Shown piece by piece: positions 11,939-22,500 of a stretch of DNA of 64,000 nt. Each line of letters opens with the position of its first letter. Position 1 is the stretch's first letter. The position numbers and the translations under genes are program-made. The stretch spans positions 14,711,145 to 14,775,144 of the forward strand of contig NC_074720.1 of NCBI RefSeq assembly GCF_947242115.1, given 5' to 3'. Below the pieces are notes generated by a model. That model had not been told where the DNA came from, did not search any database, and saw only the letters and a program-made list of their open reading frames with translations. The stretch comes from Biomphalaria glabrata (Eukaryota; Mollusca; Gastropoda; Planorbidae).

Positions 11939-12603
11939 GCGAGAAACGTGACAACGATTGCTGCGACGATCTAAATGGGATATACAGAATTGAAAGAAAA
12001 GAAACAAATGAAGAAACTAGAGAAGTCTGTTATGAGCCTGAAACTTCTGCAACGAGCCAGACAGATCAAGACAACGTTGGGTCTGCGTCCAAGCTGGCTG
12101 CTGTGGACATTAAAGACCTCTGTTTATATGTCAGTACCTTTGATGAGAACTCAAACCATGAAAGCCTCAAGACCGTTTCTGATTTCTTGTCTTGGATGTC
12201 GTCGGGTGAAATTGCGAATACGGGCCCCAACAATGGCCGAGGCAGAAACAACGAATTTGACTTTGGCAGTGGCATAAGAGAGAACTCCATACTTGGCAAC
12301 TGCATCCAGGCGATTGACATGAACTGTATATGCGGCGTCCTGCGGGGAAAGTGCCCATGCCAAGAAACCCAGCTACAAGACCTGAACTTTACAGAAATGT
12401 GTACTTCTGCCCACATCAGTGAAAGTGACTTGAACGGTGGTGAATTAATCCCAGCGAAACCTGATGTAGTGGTGGATGAACATTACAAGGATGCTTCATG
12501 GGCATACCTTACAGATGAAGCCGAGAAGACTATGTGCTTGAAACCATGGCTAGCTGTGGGCCTACAACTGTGTCACGACACGTCCATGGAAAAGGTCCGC
12601 TGA
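11939..12603 (+). CDS. Unrecognised coding-like open frame, possible terminal exon
   Basis: From a good-looking acceptor (pyrimidine tract then CAG ending at 11938) a single frame stays open for 221 codons to the stop at 12601-12603. The peptide begins GEKRDNDCCDDLNGIYRI, is acidic, and contains a Cys cluster (CICGVLRGKCPCQ) near its middle. Base composition is richer in G and C than the flanks, as in real exons. No family was recognised and no upstream exons were found. Since a possible LTR follows at 12947, the frame could instead belong to a mobile element. It may also be a stray exon of a gene that was rearranged. Confidence 0.35.
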
Positions 12604-12946
12604 CTCAGCGTCTTAGAACAACAACCCTGGAATCTACGATGATCGAAACAACATCCATTTGTGTTACGTGGCTGGCAACCCTGACCTCCACTAACTCTCC
12701 ATGTGTCAGCTGGCTGGCATCAGCGACTATCGTCATGAGGTCGAAGCAGCGACCACAATATCGCCCCAAGCGTAGACTGGCCAACTGGAAGAAGAGGAAG
12801 CGACGACCACGGGAAACTGTGCAGATGGCTTTGTGGGCAACAGACACCCTAACGTCTGTGATTCCCACCGATCGACCTCCACTTGAACTGTCAAAGCTCC
12901 ACTGCACTGTTTCTTTTCGGGACGAAAAGCTCTAAGAAGGGGGCAA

Positions 12947-13187
12947 TGTTATAACTCCGCCATGCGCACCGACATCTAAGCTAGAAGGTGCGCACTGTGA
13001 TAAACTAGACTAAAAGGATGTCAAGATTAGCAACATAAGGAAGAGAGGAGAACGATTTCCGCCCAAGTTGAGAGCCGAAGTGAAAAGACTGTGCCTAAGA
13101 AAGATGATGTCTTATGAAATTGTGATGTCGTGTAAATAAAGATATATGTGCCACGTTGAGTTGCCTCACTCAAGTTATTAGGCTACA
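12947..13187 (+). mobile_element. Possible LTR fragment
   Basis: The segment is preceded by a purine-rich AAGAAGGGGGCAA tract, begins TGTTATAACTCC and ends GGCTACA, has an AATAAA signal near 13136 and a plausible length of 241 bp. This is the arrangement at the 3' end of many LTR retrotransposons. No second copy or reverse transcriptase is present in the window, so only a 3' or solo LTR can be proposed. It is an old fossil. Confidence 0.35.
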
Positions 13188-13359
13188 ATATAGAAAGACT
13201 GGCTCCCTTAAAAAAACATAACATTAAACAGCTTTAGGAAATCAAACAAAAAATAAATAAGGCGTCATTCTTGGTTTGAGACGCGATAGTTCGATTGCTA
13301 GTTAGATTACACCTAGAGTGGTGGATGGAGGAGAATATTTACCTAAAATGAGAAGAAAA

Positions 13360-14170
13360 TGAGTCGGCTGCATGTCTATTTTCTGTTGCCGCTGACGAGT
13401 CTACCGACATATCTGATACCGCTCAAAATTTTGGTATTTATTCGCGATAAAAATTAAGTTTGAAATCAGATAGGACGTGGTAGCTATTTGGAGCATGCAT
13501 GGGCTCGCAAGTGGCGAAACACTGACAAAAAAGTTTCAACCATCACAGAGAATCTTTTTCCCTTGGAGAAATTAGTGGGAGTGACTACTGATGGTGCCAC
13601 AACTATGGTTGACAGCAATAGTTTTCAGAGATCAAACGAACCGAGCCTCTGTGGTCTCGTTAAATTATTCACCAACAAAATCAATGGACCATGTGATGAT
13701 GATCGTGTTCAGATTGAAAAATATTCGTCGTTTCTAAAATCCAATGTGCCAAAAGCTACAAGTAAAACTGATAGACTTACAAACTAGACATCCTTGCTTG
13801 ATAAATTTCAAGTTATGCAGACTATTCATTTCTACTCCGTGTTTCTTGCATAAACTTTTCGAAATCTCCGAAAACAAGTGTTATGGATGATCACAATAAT
13901 TGACTTACTGACTTAATCCTGTGCACTCTCATGGGAGCATAGGGCCGAAAGCTCTCCACCGAACTCGGTCCTGAACAGTTTTCTTCATCTGCTCCCAATA
14001 ATTACAAGGACTTATTAGTGGGACAAACTTTTTCAGTGATGAATCGTGTGAAACCAATGCTACGTAATCGTATCGTCTCTTAGACAAACATCTAGAATAC
14101 TAGATTCAGTTCTTCGACTTGGCGTCTCAACTATGCATCCGGATATTCAAACGTAGTTTAGGATAAACTT
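13360..14170 (+). pseudogene. hAT-family transposase fossil
   Basis: Separate readable pieces match the order of a hAT transposase of the GTF2IRD2/ZBED-like type: FSVAADESTDISDTAQ near 13380, then LFPLEKLVGVTTDGATTM at 13551-13605, then FSVMNRVKPMLRN and a STMHPDIQT-like end near 14035-14150 that correspond to the C-terminal dimerisation region. The catalytic region is broken by frame changes and by a LINE-derived insert at 13915-13995, so it is inactive. Terminal inverted repeats were not located. Confidence 0.75.
13900..13995 (-). mobile_element. LINE 3'-end scrap inserted in the hAT fossil
   Basis: On the minus strand the segment reads CCCTATGCTCCCATGAGAGT, then GGATTAAGTCAGTAAGTCAA, the same 3' terminus as the plus-strand LINE ends near 46930 and 9900. 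Its position within the transposase fossil shows it arrived later. Confidence 0.6.
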
Positions 14171-14397
14171 CTCATGAATTAATGTAAGTACTAGATTTAC
14201 GGGTTTCTAATAAAAATTGGTTTATTGTATAATTCTCTTTTTTTTTTTCTTTCCCTTTTACTTCATGTGGCCCGCGACTCGAGTGTCGGATATTAAAATG
14301 GCCCGCCGTCCGAGTGATTTTGAGCATCATACTGGGCTAAGAAATGTCCCTCATCAACAAACTACTCACTGACAGGCCTAGGTCGTTTATGTTTTTG

Positions 14398-14555
14398 TAA
14401 AATGTTTTACAGTGTTTCGGATGTTCCTTCAGAGTTGAAGATAGTTTACTTCCTAGTCCAAACCTCCCGCAGGACGACGGGGGATGGGAGCGGGCAGGGT
14501 TTGAACCCAGGACCATCGATAAATCCGAACGACCAGGCAGCCGTGTCCGTAACAT
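14398..14555 (+). repeat. tRNA-like SINE-type repeat, copy 1
   Basis: Shares with 18500-18655 the order TTGTAAAATG, TTCCTTC-AGTTGAAGATA, ACGGGGGATGG, CAG-GTTTGAACCCAGGACCA. The GTTTGAACC block resembles a polymerase III B box. A third, partial copy is at 61712-61775. No target duplication was seen. Confidence 0.55.
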
Positions 14556-14639
14556 TTTCTTGTGAACGTTTTAATCACCCACCTTCAACACAAAAACCTG
14601 CAAGTTTTCTTGTATCATGATGCTTTTTAGCCTATTCTT

Positions 14640-15590
14640 TACATGCAGAAACACGAAGAAACCTTATTTCTCTTGATCAAGCTATTTACGAATATTACAG
14701 CCTAGCTAAGGATGTTTAAAGTACCCACCCCTTTAATAGGCCTAAATTGTACACTCAATATGAATTAATACCCATGGCCATTGGTAGCATATACGCAGTT
14801 ATTACTTGACAGCACACTATAATATGCTACCATCTCCACAATAGCCATCGTCCTTATATTTCCAAGTGACATTTTTCTTTTCATCAATTTGTTACGTAAA
14901 TAGTTTATACCTGCTCAGGTCAACGTCAAATAACAATATTGCTTCAAGACACTACTCCAAGCTGTTACGTGATCGCATTGAGAGACACTAAATTATTAAA
15001 AGTTAAAAGACATCCGAATTTGGAGGCGCACATGTATATACAGGAATAGAGCGTTATTCAAGTCTGCATCATTGTGGATCTATGAGTTAGTGTTTCTACA
15101 TCGTCTAACGTGGCATGCTCTACAGCTGTTAATGCAGTTGTGAATGGTGAATGTTTGTTTTCTTTGGTGAAAGTTAGCATGAGCTTCAGCAACGTGCCTA
15201 ACTGGCAGAGGAAATCAATAATTTTACTGGCAGAGGATTTCAGTAGGCTATTTTTTTTTTTTTTTTTTTTGCGTTTTATTTCTCTATTTTTACAAAGTTG
15301 TCTGTCTATCTATATGTCTGGTAAAACGTTTGTACACGCTATTTCTCCCACAAGCAATCTCGTATCAAGCTGAAAATTTTCACAATTATTTCTTGTAGGC
15401 TACCTGACACCACAAAAAATTAATTATTTTGTTTGGTATCTCAAACAAGGGAAGGAAATATTGTAGCCTACTTGACTGAAATGGTGGTCTAAGCTAAATT
15501 AGTCCGCATTATATTAGGCTTGGTGAACTGTAGTGAACACAAACATGAAGTAGAAACAACAGAAACAATATGCCTATAAGCTTTCATGTT
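14640..15590. other. Intergenic DNA without recognised genes
   Basis: AT-rich sequence with a T run at 15251-15270. Open frames here are short and resemble no family. Nothing further could be supported. Confidence 0.4.
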
Positions 15591-15595
15591 TCTAC

Positions 15596-15690
15596 GCTCT
15601 TCGCTAGCAGAGTGGTAACCTTGTTGGCTTGAGAAGCATGAGATGGATTTAGTCCATGAGCTCCAATTCAGGTCATTCATTTATTTTGTA
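15596..15690 (+). repeat. tRNA-derived SINE fragment
   Basis: The block CTCTTCGCTAGCAGAGTGGT, then GTTGGCTTGAGAAGC and CCAATTCAGGTCATTC matches the minus-strand segment at 22262-22345 over its whole length. The first part resembles a polymerase III A box of a Ser/Leu-type tRNA and the last a B box. Confidence 0.6.
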
Positions 15691-16600
15691 TAAATGCATT
15701 TAAAAACGATCATCTAGATACTATAGTATATTTTCTTTCTCTCCCACCTCTTTCCCACTGGTCCAGACAAGTGATAGGATCATATGGGTATTGAGAAAGC
15801 TAAAACCATGAAATTGCACAGACTTATAATTGTTAGTCTAGATAATTACTCTAGATCTATTGCAAATTTAATTACATGACTGATCAAAAGTAATTGATAC
15901 ACTTAATATTAGCTTTGTTTAAAATTGGGAGAACATAATATTTTTCTTTTTTGGTTGTTTTCTTTAACTTTATCACTTTTGATTTATATTCGGTTACGTT
16001 TAACTGCTTAAATAATAATTGTGAAGTGTCAATGACTTCATAGCTGAGAAATCTTTTGATTTTGCGACTAACCGACCAACCAATTATGTAATGCACATTA
16101 GACAGGTCAATCCATCTATGAGTCAATGTTCGTAGGCCTAACATTGGATCTAGATAATGCTGTAAATAACATAACTAAATCATAACATTTAGAAATAATT
16201 TTTAAGTTCACAGTACCATTTTAGATTCACACGAGTAAGATCACACTAGTTTGACTTCTATATTTTTTGTGTTAATCTCTTATTGAGTCAAGGGAATTGA
16301 AACTCATAGAAGTGCAGTATACAGATATATAAGCGAATCTATTTTTAAGTATGTAAAGATCTTTTTAAAAAGTTATGGCGAGGCTAATCACGTTTACGAT
16401 ACTTAATACTGACATTTAATGTGGCTCGTTCGGCAGCCCCACCTGCCCATATAGCCAGTTAGCCCCTGTATAAATAATTAGTGAATATTTGAAGAAAAAA
16501 AATTGATATATAGTCCACTGAGCTTACTGACACATTGAGATCTGTAAATCAGTGATGCAAACGGCCACTCTTCCAGAAATCTAAAAACTGCAAGGTTTCT
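15691..16600. other. Intergenic DNA without recognised genes
   Basis: AT-rich, with one 86-codon minus-strand open frame (16144-15884) rich in Lys and Ile that has no recognisable motif and is probably fortuitous. Confidence 0.35.
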
Positions 16601-16606
16601 ACAATG

Positions 16607-16608
<2 letters not shown>

Positions 16609-16661
<53 letters not shown>
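16609..16661. repeat. (AT)n microsatellite
   Basis: An uninterrupted run of about 26 AT dinucleotides. It produces a false Tyr-Ile open frame. Confidence 0.95.
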
Positions 16662-16663
<2 letters not shown>

Positions 16664-16669
16664 CACTTC

Positions 16670-17435
16670 CACTCGATTGCCCTGAATACAATAAAGTATA
16701 ATATGGTGACAGTGTATTCAGCAACCCTTCAGAGATGTCGTTTGAACCAAGGTCAATACAAATTTAAAGGTAATTTGGAATTGGATGCAGCAGTTAAGAG
16801 GAATCTACATCATGGACAATGTGAGGATGACAAGCCACAAGGTTTTGATAGTTTCAGTCTCTGTTCCTGTCTTTGTGTTTATTATAGTCCACACTTCAGC
16901 TTGATGTTGTTAACAAATAATATGTTAAATCATAAAACTTGGTATGCTCATTTGAGTAGTGTCTTCTTATTAACCTTCTTCTGAATAATTTATTCCTGAA
17001 CAGGCTTGGACATTCACTATAGACACAATGCCATTATTTATAAGACAAATGAATATCTACCATTATATGATCTGTATTTATATATTTCTAGATAGTCTAA
17101 TGTTTGCTTGAACAAGGTTTAAAACATCAATTGCCAACAAAAAACACAGTATCAATATTTTATTTAAATAAAGAAACACACACACAAACAAATAGAATTA
17201 GACAATATATTTAATAAATGAATAATTCCAATATATTTAAAACCTTTATCTAATACAGATGTATATTGAAAAAGTAAAGTAGCACCGTTGTAAACAAAAA
17301 AAATAAAGAAGCTATAAAAAGAAAACAACAAGTTGTATAAATATATGAAACAAAAATTTAATATAAGTTTTATGTGAATCAAGTTATCATGGAATTAATT
17401 GGTGGATAATAACAAATAGCTAGCTATTGAATGTA
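16670..17435. other. Intergenic DNA without recognised genes
   Basis: No repeat or family was recognised. A 93-codon plus-strand open frame at 16703-16984 lacks any motif and is not supported. Confidence 0.35.
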
Positions 17436-17439
17436 TAGA

Positions 17440-17592
17440 ATATCTACAAAGGCAGACCACGAGTACGGTGGCTTGATGACACAGAGGCAGATCTACAACA
17501 GCTAAAAGTCTGGGCATGGAGGCATAAAGCACAGGATAGATCAGAAGGGAGGCCAGGGCCCTCCATGGGCTGTAGCGCCACTGGGATGGATA
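17440..17592 (+). mobile_element. LINE 3'-terminal fragment
   Basis: The plus strand encodes KGRPRVRWLDDTEADLQQLK-like sequence followed by WAWRHKAQDRSEW and a GPPWAVAPLGWI-like end, the C-terminus of a common LINE type. A second copy of the same end lies at 22372-22506. Confidence 0.7.
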
Positions 17593-17595
17593 TAT

Positions 17596-17860
17596 ATTTT
17601 ACAAAGTATACAATAATTTTTTTTCACATTATATCATTGTAAAATCAAATAAGGTATGCAATAATTTTTTTTCACATTTTATCACTGTAAAATCAAATAA
17701 GGTATGTAATAATTTTTTTTCACTTGTAAGCACTGTAAAATCAAATAAAGTATTAACTTATTTTCAAATAAGGTATGTAATAATTTTTTTCACTTGAAAG
17801 CACTGTAAAATCAAATAAGGTATTAACTTATTTTCACTTGTTAGCACTGTAAAATCAAAT
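17596..17860 (+). repeat. Imperfect tandem repeat, about 55-60 bp unit
   Basis: About five diverged units share AATAATTTTTTTTCAC and CACTGTAAAATCAAATAAGG. Units differ in length because some carry an extra TATTAACTTATTTTC block, so the array has grown by uneven duplication. It starts right after the LINE end at 17592. Confidence 0.85.
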
Positions 17861-17869
17861 GCCTTTATA

Positions 17870-18490
17870 GGCTCTTTTGCTTGTAGCAAACATATTTGTT
17901 ATCATTCAGTAACAGTGAATTTTCAATATGGCGTCATTGACATTTCTCAGTTTGTCTGATTAAGTAAAAAACTCGACCAATCTGTTTTGATTTTCATACA
18001 TAGATTAAATTTTTCATGAATTTTCATAAGTTTACCTTATGTTGTCACCACAAATCTCCAAATCATTTTCTCTTCTTTTAATATTGAACTGTATTTTATT
18101 GCTTAATGAATGTAAACTGGGTCTTGTAACTCAAAATAACAAATAGTAAATTATTGAGTTTAAAATTTATCATGAAAATCAGTTACAATCAATTTTCATT
18201 GTCTTCTGAAAGATACAATAATTAAGTAGGCAAAGTATGTCACAGATCCAGCTGTAAATTACCTATATAGTTACACTTGAAACAGAAAAACCCATTGTCT
18301 GTAGAGGGGTTTTAAAATTGTTGCTATCTTGCACATTGCTTAATTACATGTAATTTGCTAGCAAAAATGGACAGCGCATATTCAATTATAAGCAAAACCC
18401 CCTTTTAATTGATATATTTATCTATTTCAGTATGTGATGCTTAATTGCAAAGAACTTATTGGTAATGGAAAAAAGTTCATTTTTTTAGTC
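17870..18490. other. Intergenic DNA without recognised genes
   Basis: AT-rich DNA between the tandem array and a SINE-type repeat. Nothing else is supported. Confidence 0.4.
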
Positions 18491-18499
18491 TGTTATTAT

Positions 18500-18655
18500 T
18501 TTGTAAAATGTTTTTACAAATTTTGGATATTCCTTCAAAGTTGAAGATAATCTACATCTTAGCTGAAAACAACGGGGGATGGCAGTAGGCAGTGTTCAAA
18601 CCCAGGACCATCGAGACTATCAAACCACAGCCCAGACATACCACATGACCAGGCA
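18500..18655 (+). repeat. tRNA-like SINE-type repeat, copy 2
   Basis: Diverged copy of 14398-14555 with the same order of blocks, including GTTCAAACCCAGGACCATCG (B-box-like). Confidence 0.55.
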
Positions 18656-18949
18656 TTAAAAATTTCAAATGAGTTTACAATATACATGAACATGTTTAAA
18701 TAAATCTAAGAAAAAGAAATAAATTCCTGTATACCGGTACACAAAATGAATGTGTTGTGTTGTAAATGAGATGTGACCACTTGCAAAAACTACAGAAAGC
18801 CATTTAAATTTAGCATTGGTGCTGGAGATATACTCAAAAGACTAGAGATAAAAGAGATGGAAAACAAGGAAAAAAGGATTGAACAAAGTAAACCAAGAAC
18901 TTTACTAGCAGCAGGGAAAAAAAAATCAGTCAAGCTTAAATGACTAAAA

Positions 18950-19111
18950 CAGGGGTTCTCAACTTGTGGGTTGTGACCCCTTTGGGGGTCAAATGACCAT
19001 TTGCCAGGTATCAACTAAGACGATCAGAAATTTTGTTTTTTTTGTCTATTTTTTGCCACCTAGGGGAGAATTGTATTAGGGTCGCCGAGCTAAAAAAGTT
19101 GAGAACCGCTG
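18950..19111 (+). mobile_element. Short non-autonomous hAT element with terminal repeats and 8-bp target duplication
   Basis: Starts CAGGGGTTCTCAAC and ends GTTGAGAACCGCTG, an inverted repeat. Flanked by GACTAAAA (18942-18949) and GGCTAAAA (19112-19119), an 8-bp target duplication with one mismatch, as expected for hAT elements. At 162 bp it has no coding capacity. Related to 9473-9652 and 26670-27489. Confidence 0.88.
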
Positions 19112-19119
19112 GGCTAAAA

Positions 19120-19523
19120 GACTGATTTCAGAGGGCTTTAAGTAAAATTTTCTTGAAGACATAGATGTCTGCATACAAAAGAATAAGAAAATAAAAAAAA
19201 ATAAAAAAAAAAATATGACTAAATAGAAAGTGGATATCAGTGGTGATTAATGAGCCAAGAAATAGCAACTAAATAATCATGAAAACTTTAGCAAGAAGTG
19301 TGGTTACATTAGGTTTATCCCACAAATATGCAATTGTAAATCAAAACTGTCATATTTTAGAACTACTAAATCTTAAACTGAAATAAAAAGTTGATTAGAT
19401 TCAGAGGTTGAGTAAGACTTCAGTCTTTAATTAAGAGATTTTTTATATTGCATTAGACAGAAAATAATTTCCTGTTTGTATGTTAAACATTTAGAAATGT
19501 AACAAACTTTCAAACAACTAGAA
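19120..19523. other. Region downstream of nurim, probable 3' untranslated region
   Basis: Follows the nurim stop codon on the minus strand. An A-rich run lies at 19190-19215. No other feature was recognised. Confidence 0.35.
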
Positions 19524-22500
19524 CTAGTCTTCCTGATAAAGTTGATAAGAAGTGACAAAACATGATTTTGGCCTCTTCACCTTCACCTTAAAGTAGTGCT
19601 CAGCAAATCTATACTGAGTTTCTTCAAAACTGTGCCGTCCAATCATATAGCTTGTAAGAGTGCAGGCTAAAAGAAGCCTGTCCAGTGTCATAATTGGATG
19701 AATCCATAGCATGATTGTCAAAAGAACCACTCCTGGATGCCTCATGCGGGAATAAATGTGCTTCACCAATTTCATTTTTTCAGCCAGAGGGGGTTGTAGA
19801 GATGTGTGGTAATGTACAATCTGCATTGAAGAAAATGAAATAAATACATAAAAAAAGAAACAAATTAATTAGCTATACATAATTTGTAATTTATGTGATA
19901 GCAAAAGATCCATAAAAACCTTAAATTTACTATGGTTCAAAGAATATCATACTTGTTTTTTTTTTAGGGACAGGAGAGTGGTCATTAAAAATATTTCTTT
20001 ATTATTAAAAGTATATTACAAATCTTTGACATAAATGTTATTTACCTGACTGACTCCTATCATTTCACCCAAGTCCACTAGAACAAGTTCTAATGCAAGC
20101 ATAAGCCAGGCCAGAGCATGGAACATCAAGAAAAATAACCAAAGCAAAACATGCCTCTGAGTGTCGATGAACCACAGATAAGCTTCAGGTATGGACAGCC
20201 ATTGAAAGATCATGAACTGGATTTAAAATAAAAAAAATGACAGCACATATTACACATCTGTATGATATAAAGTAATTATACAATAAAACTAAAGCATAAA
20301 GTACTGCAGGCCTTGAATAGGGAGCAACAGTAATGAATTCAAATCATGATGAAATAAGAGATTTAAATTTAGGATAAAGCTCTTGGTCATTATATTGTAA
20401 TGACTCTCACTATCCAGGCTCTCCTCAAACACTGCACCACATGACACAATCAACTCAAAAAACTTAACAACTTAGGGTTCCAAAATAACATAACTGCTTA
20501 ATATCTAATAAATCAATTGGCAACACATAACACTGAATGTACTAATGCTTCATCATAGATAACTGTACTGCTGTACCAAAATCTACTGGCCTCTCCATTT
20601 TGCCCAGACTTGTACTTGATTCTCTGTTTTGGACCAACTTCACTGGACTCATTGTACTGGAATGAAACTTGAATTATGACTTATTAGTTGTGAAGTTGTG
20701 AAGCCCCTTGACTCTGACAAATTCGCTCTTTATATAGATTTCCAAAGACATTCTTAAAACCGATGGAACATTGCTTGTCCCTTCTAGATGATCACATGAC
20801 CATGTCTGAACTGATTGGTCTGAGTAGTGTTCACAACACAGATCTTTTTTTGAAGCATCAATAGAATCATTTTTGTTTTTAAATGAAGGAGAAAGTGTGG
20901 TTTACATACATTAATAGCAATACACATTTTCTTGTGCTTTATAAATATACTTTGACTCCCCACATGTGATGCCAGGTATTAGTAGGTACCATAATTAAAA
21001 CTAAAACTAAGGAGATATTCCTTCTAAAAAAAATTTTCTAGTGTTGACAATTAAACACTATTTAAATACTCTGCCACATCATTTTGGAGGCAAAACTAAT
21101 TTTTTTTTTCAAACATTTTGTCAGACTACTTCAGTTAGATAAAATTCATTTTCTTTCTACGTAATCGTACTATTTGGGGGTGCTATGGCTGATCAGTGGC
21201 TTCCAAAACTGGAGGTCTTGAGTTTGAATCTTGGTGAAGACTGAAATTTTTAATTTTGGGATTTTTAGGGCGCCCCAAAGTCAATCAAACTCAAATGGGT
21301 ACCTGACTTTAGTTGGGAGAAGTAAAGGCTGTTGGTCATTGTGCTGTCTACATGACACCCTACTCATTAACCATTGGCCAAAGAAACAGATGACCTAAAC
21401 ATAATCTTCCCTATAAACCTCATGATGAGGTCTGAAAGGGGAATTTTAATCATACTACCAAGGAAAAAAAGAAGAGGTAGTTGAATTTAAACAGAAGAAC
21501 AGGAAATGACAAATGCAGACATGTTATAGAACAGAAAAACAATGGCCGGATAATAATGCTACAGAGAGAGAGAGAGAGACCAGAAACACCAGCAAGTGAT
21601 ACAATGAAACAATTAGAAAAAGTTGTCAGAAAGAAAAAAAAAAAGAGAATGGGAACAATCCAAGATCTCACATTGAGGACTTAGCAAGAAAGGGGGATCT
21701 GAGAGGAATGTACATGAAAATTAAAGATGAAAAGAATGGATTTCAAGCTAGATGACACATGTGAGAACAGAGATGGTGAGCTCATCACAGAAAACAGCAG
21801 AGTAATTGAGAGATGGGCTGAATATCTTGAGGAGTTCCTAAATTCATTTGAAGATTTAGACAATGGAGAATATGAACTGCCCCAGGGAAGACCAGATCAC
21901 TTAGTAACCCCCCCCCCAACACTGAGTGAAACATCAGAAATAATTAGAACCGTGGAGAACCAGAAAGCAACTAGAGAGGACCAAATTACAGCAGAACTAA
22001 TTAATTATGGAGGAAAAGACTTACATTCCCAAATACACGGACTGATAATAAGAGTCTGGGAAGAAGAAGAAATTCCAACAGAATGGGGGGAAACAACACT
22101 TATAACCCCAATACACAACAAGAAAGACATAAAAAATACTTAAAAAGAAAAGAAGCTTATATTAAGTGTATTTGTATCAATTAGTTTGGGTCAGTTATGT
22201 AATTAAATTTGTAATAAATCTAGACTAACAATAAAAACGTATTTATAAAAATAAAATAAAAAAAAAAGGGAACGACCTGAATTCAAACTTGTGGGCTAAA
22301 GTCTTCTCAGGCTTCTCAAGCCAAAGTGGTAACCACAGTACCAGCAAAGAGTCTATGAACATGGACAATCACAGGATCACATCAATCACATCTAAGCTAA
22401 GAGTCCGAGCATGGAGAAGTAAAGCCAAAGATAGATCAGAATGGAAAGATGTGCTAGAGCATGCCAGAGCCCTTCATGGGCTGTAATGCCACTGGGATAG

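Noticed and set aside
12066-12416. Several overlapping minus-strand frames in the 12-kb open region
   Set aside because: They are shadows of the longer plus-strand frame and have no motif.
15884-16144. 86-codon minus-strand frame, considered as a Tc1-like remnant
   Set aside because: No catalytic DDE motif, paired boxes or terminal repeats could be seen.
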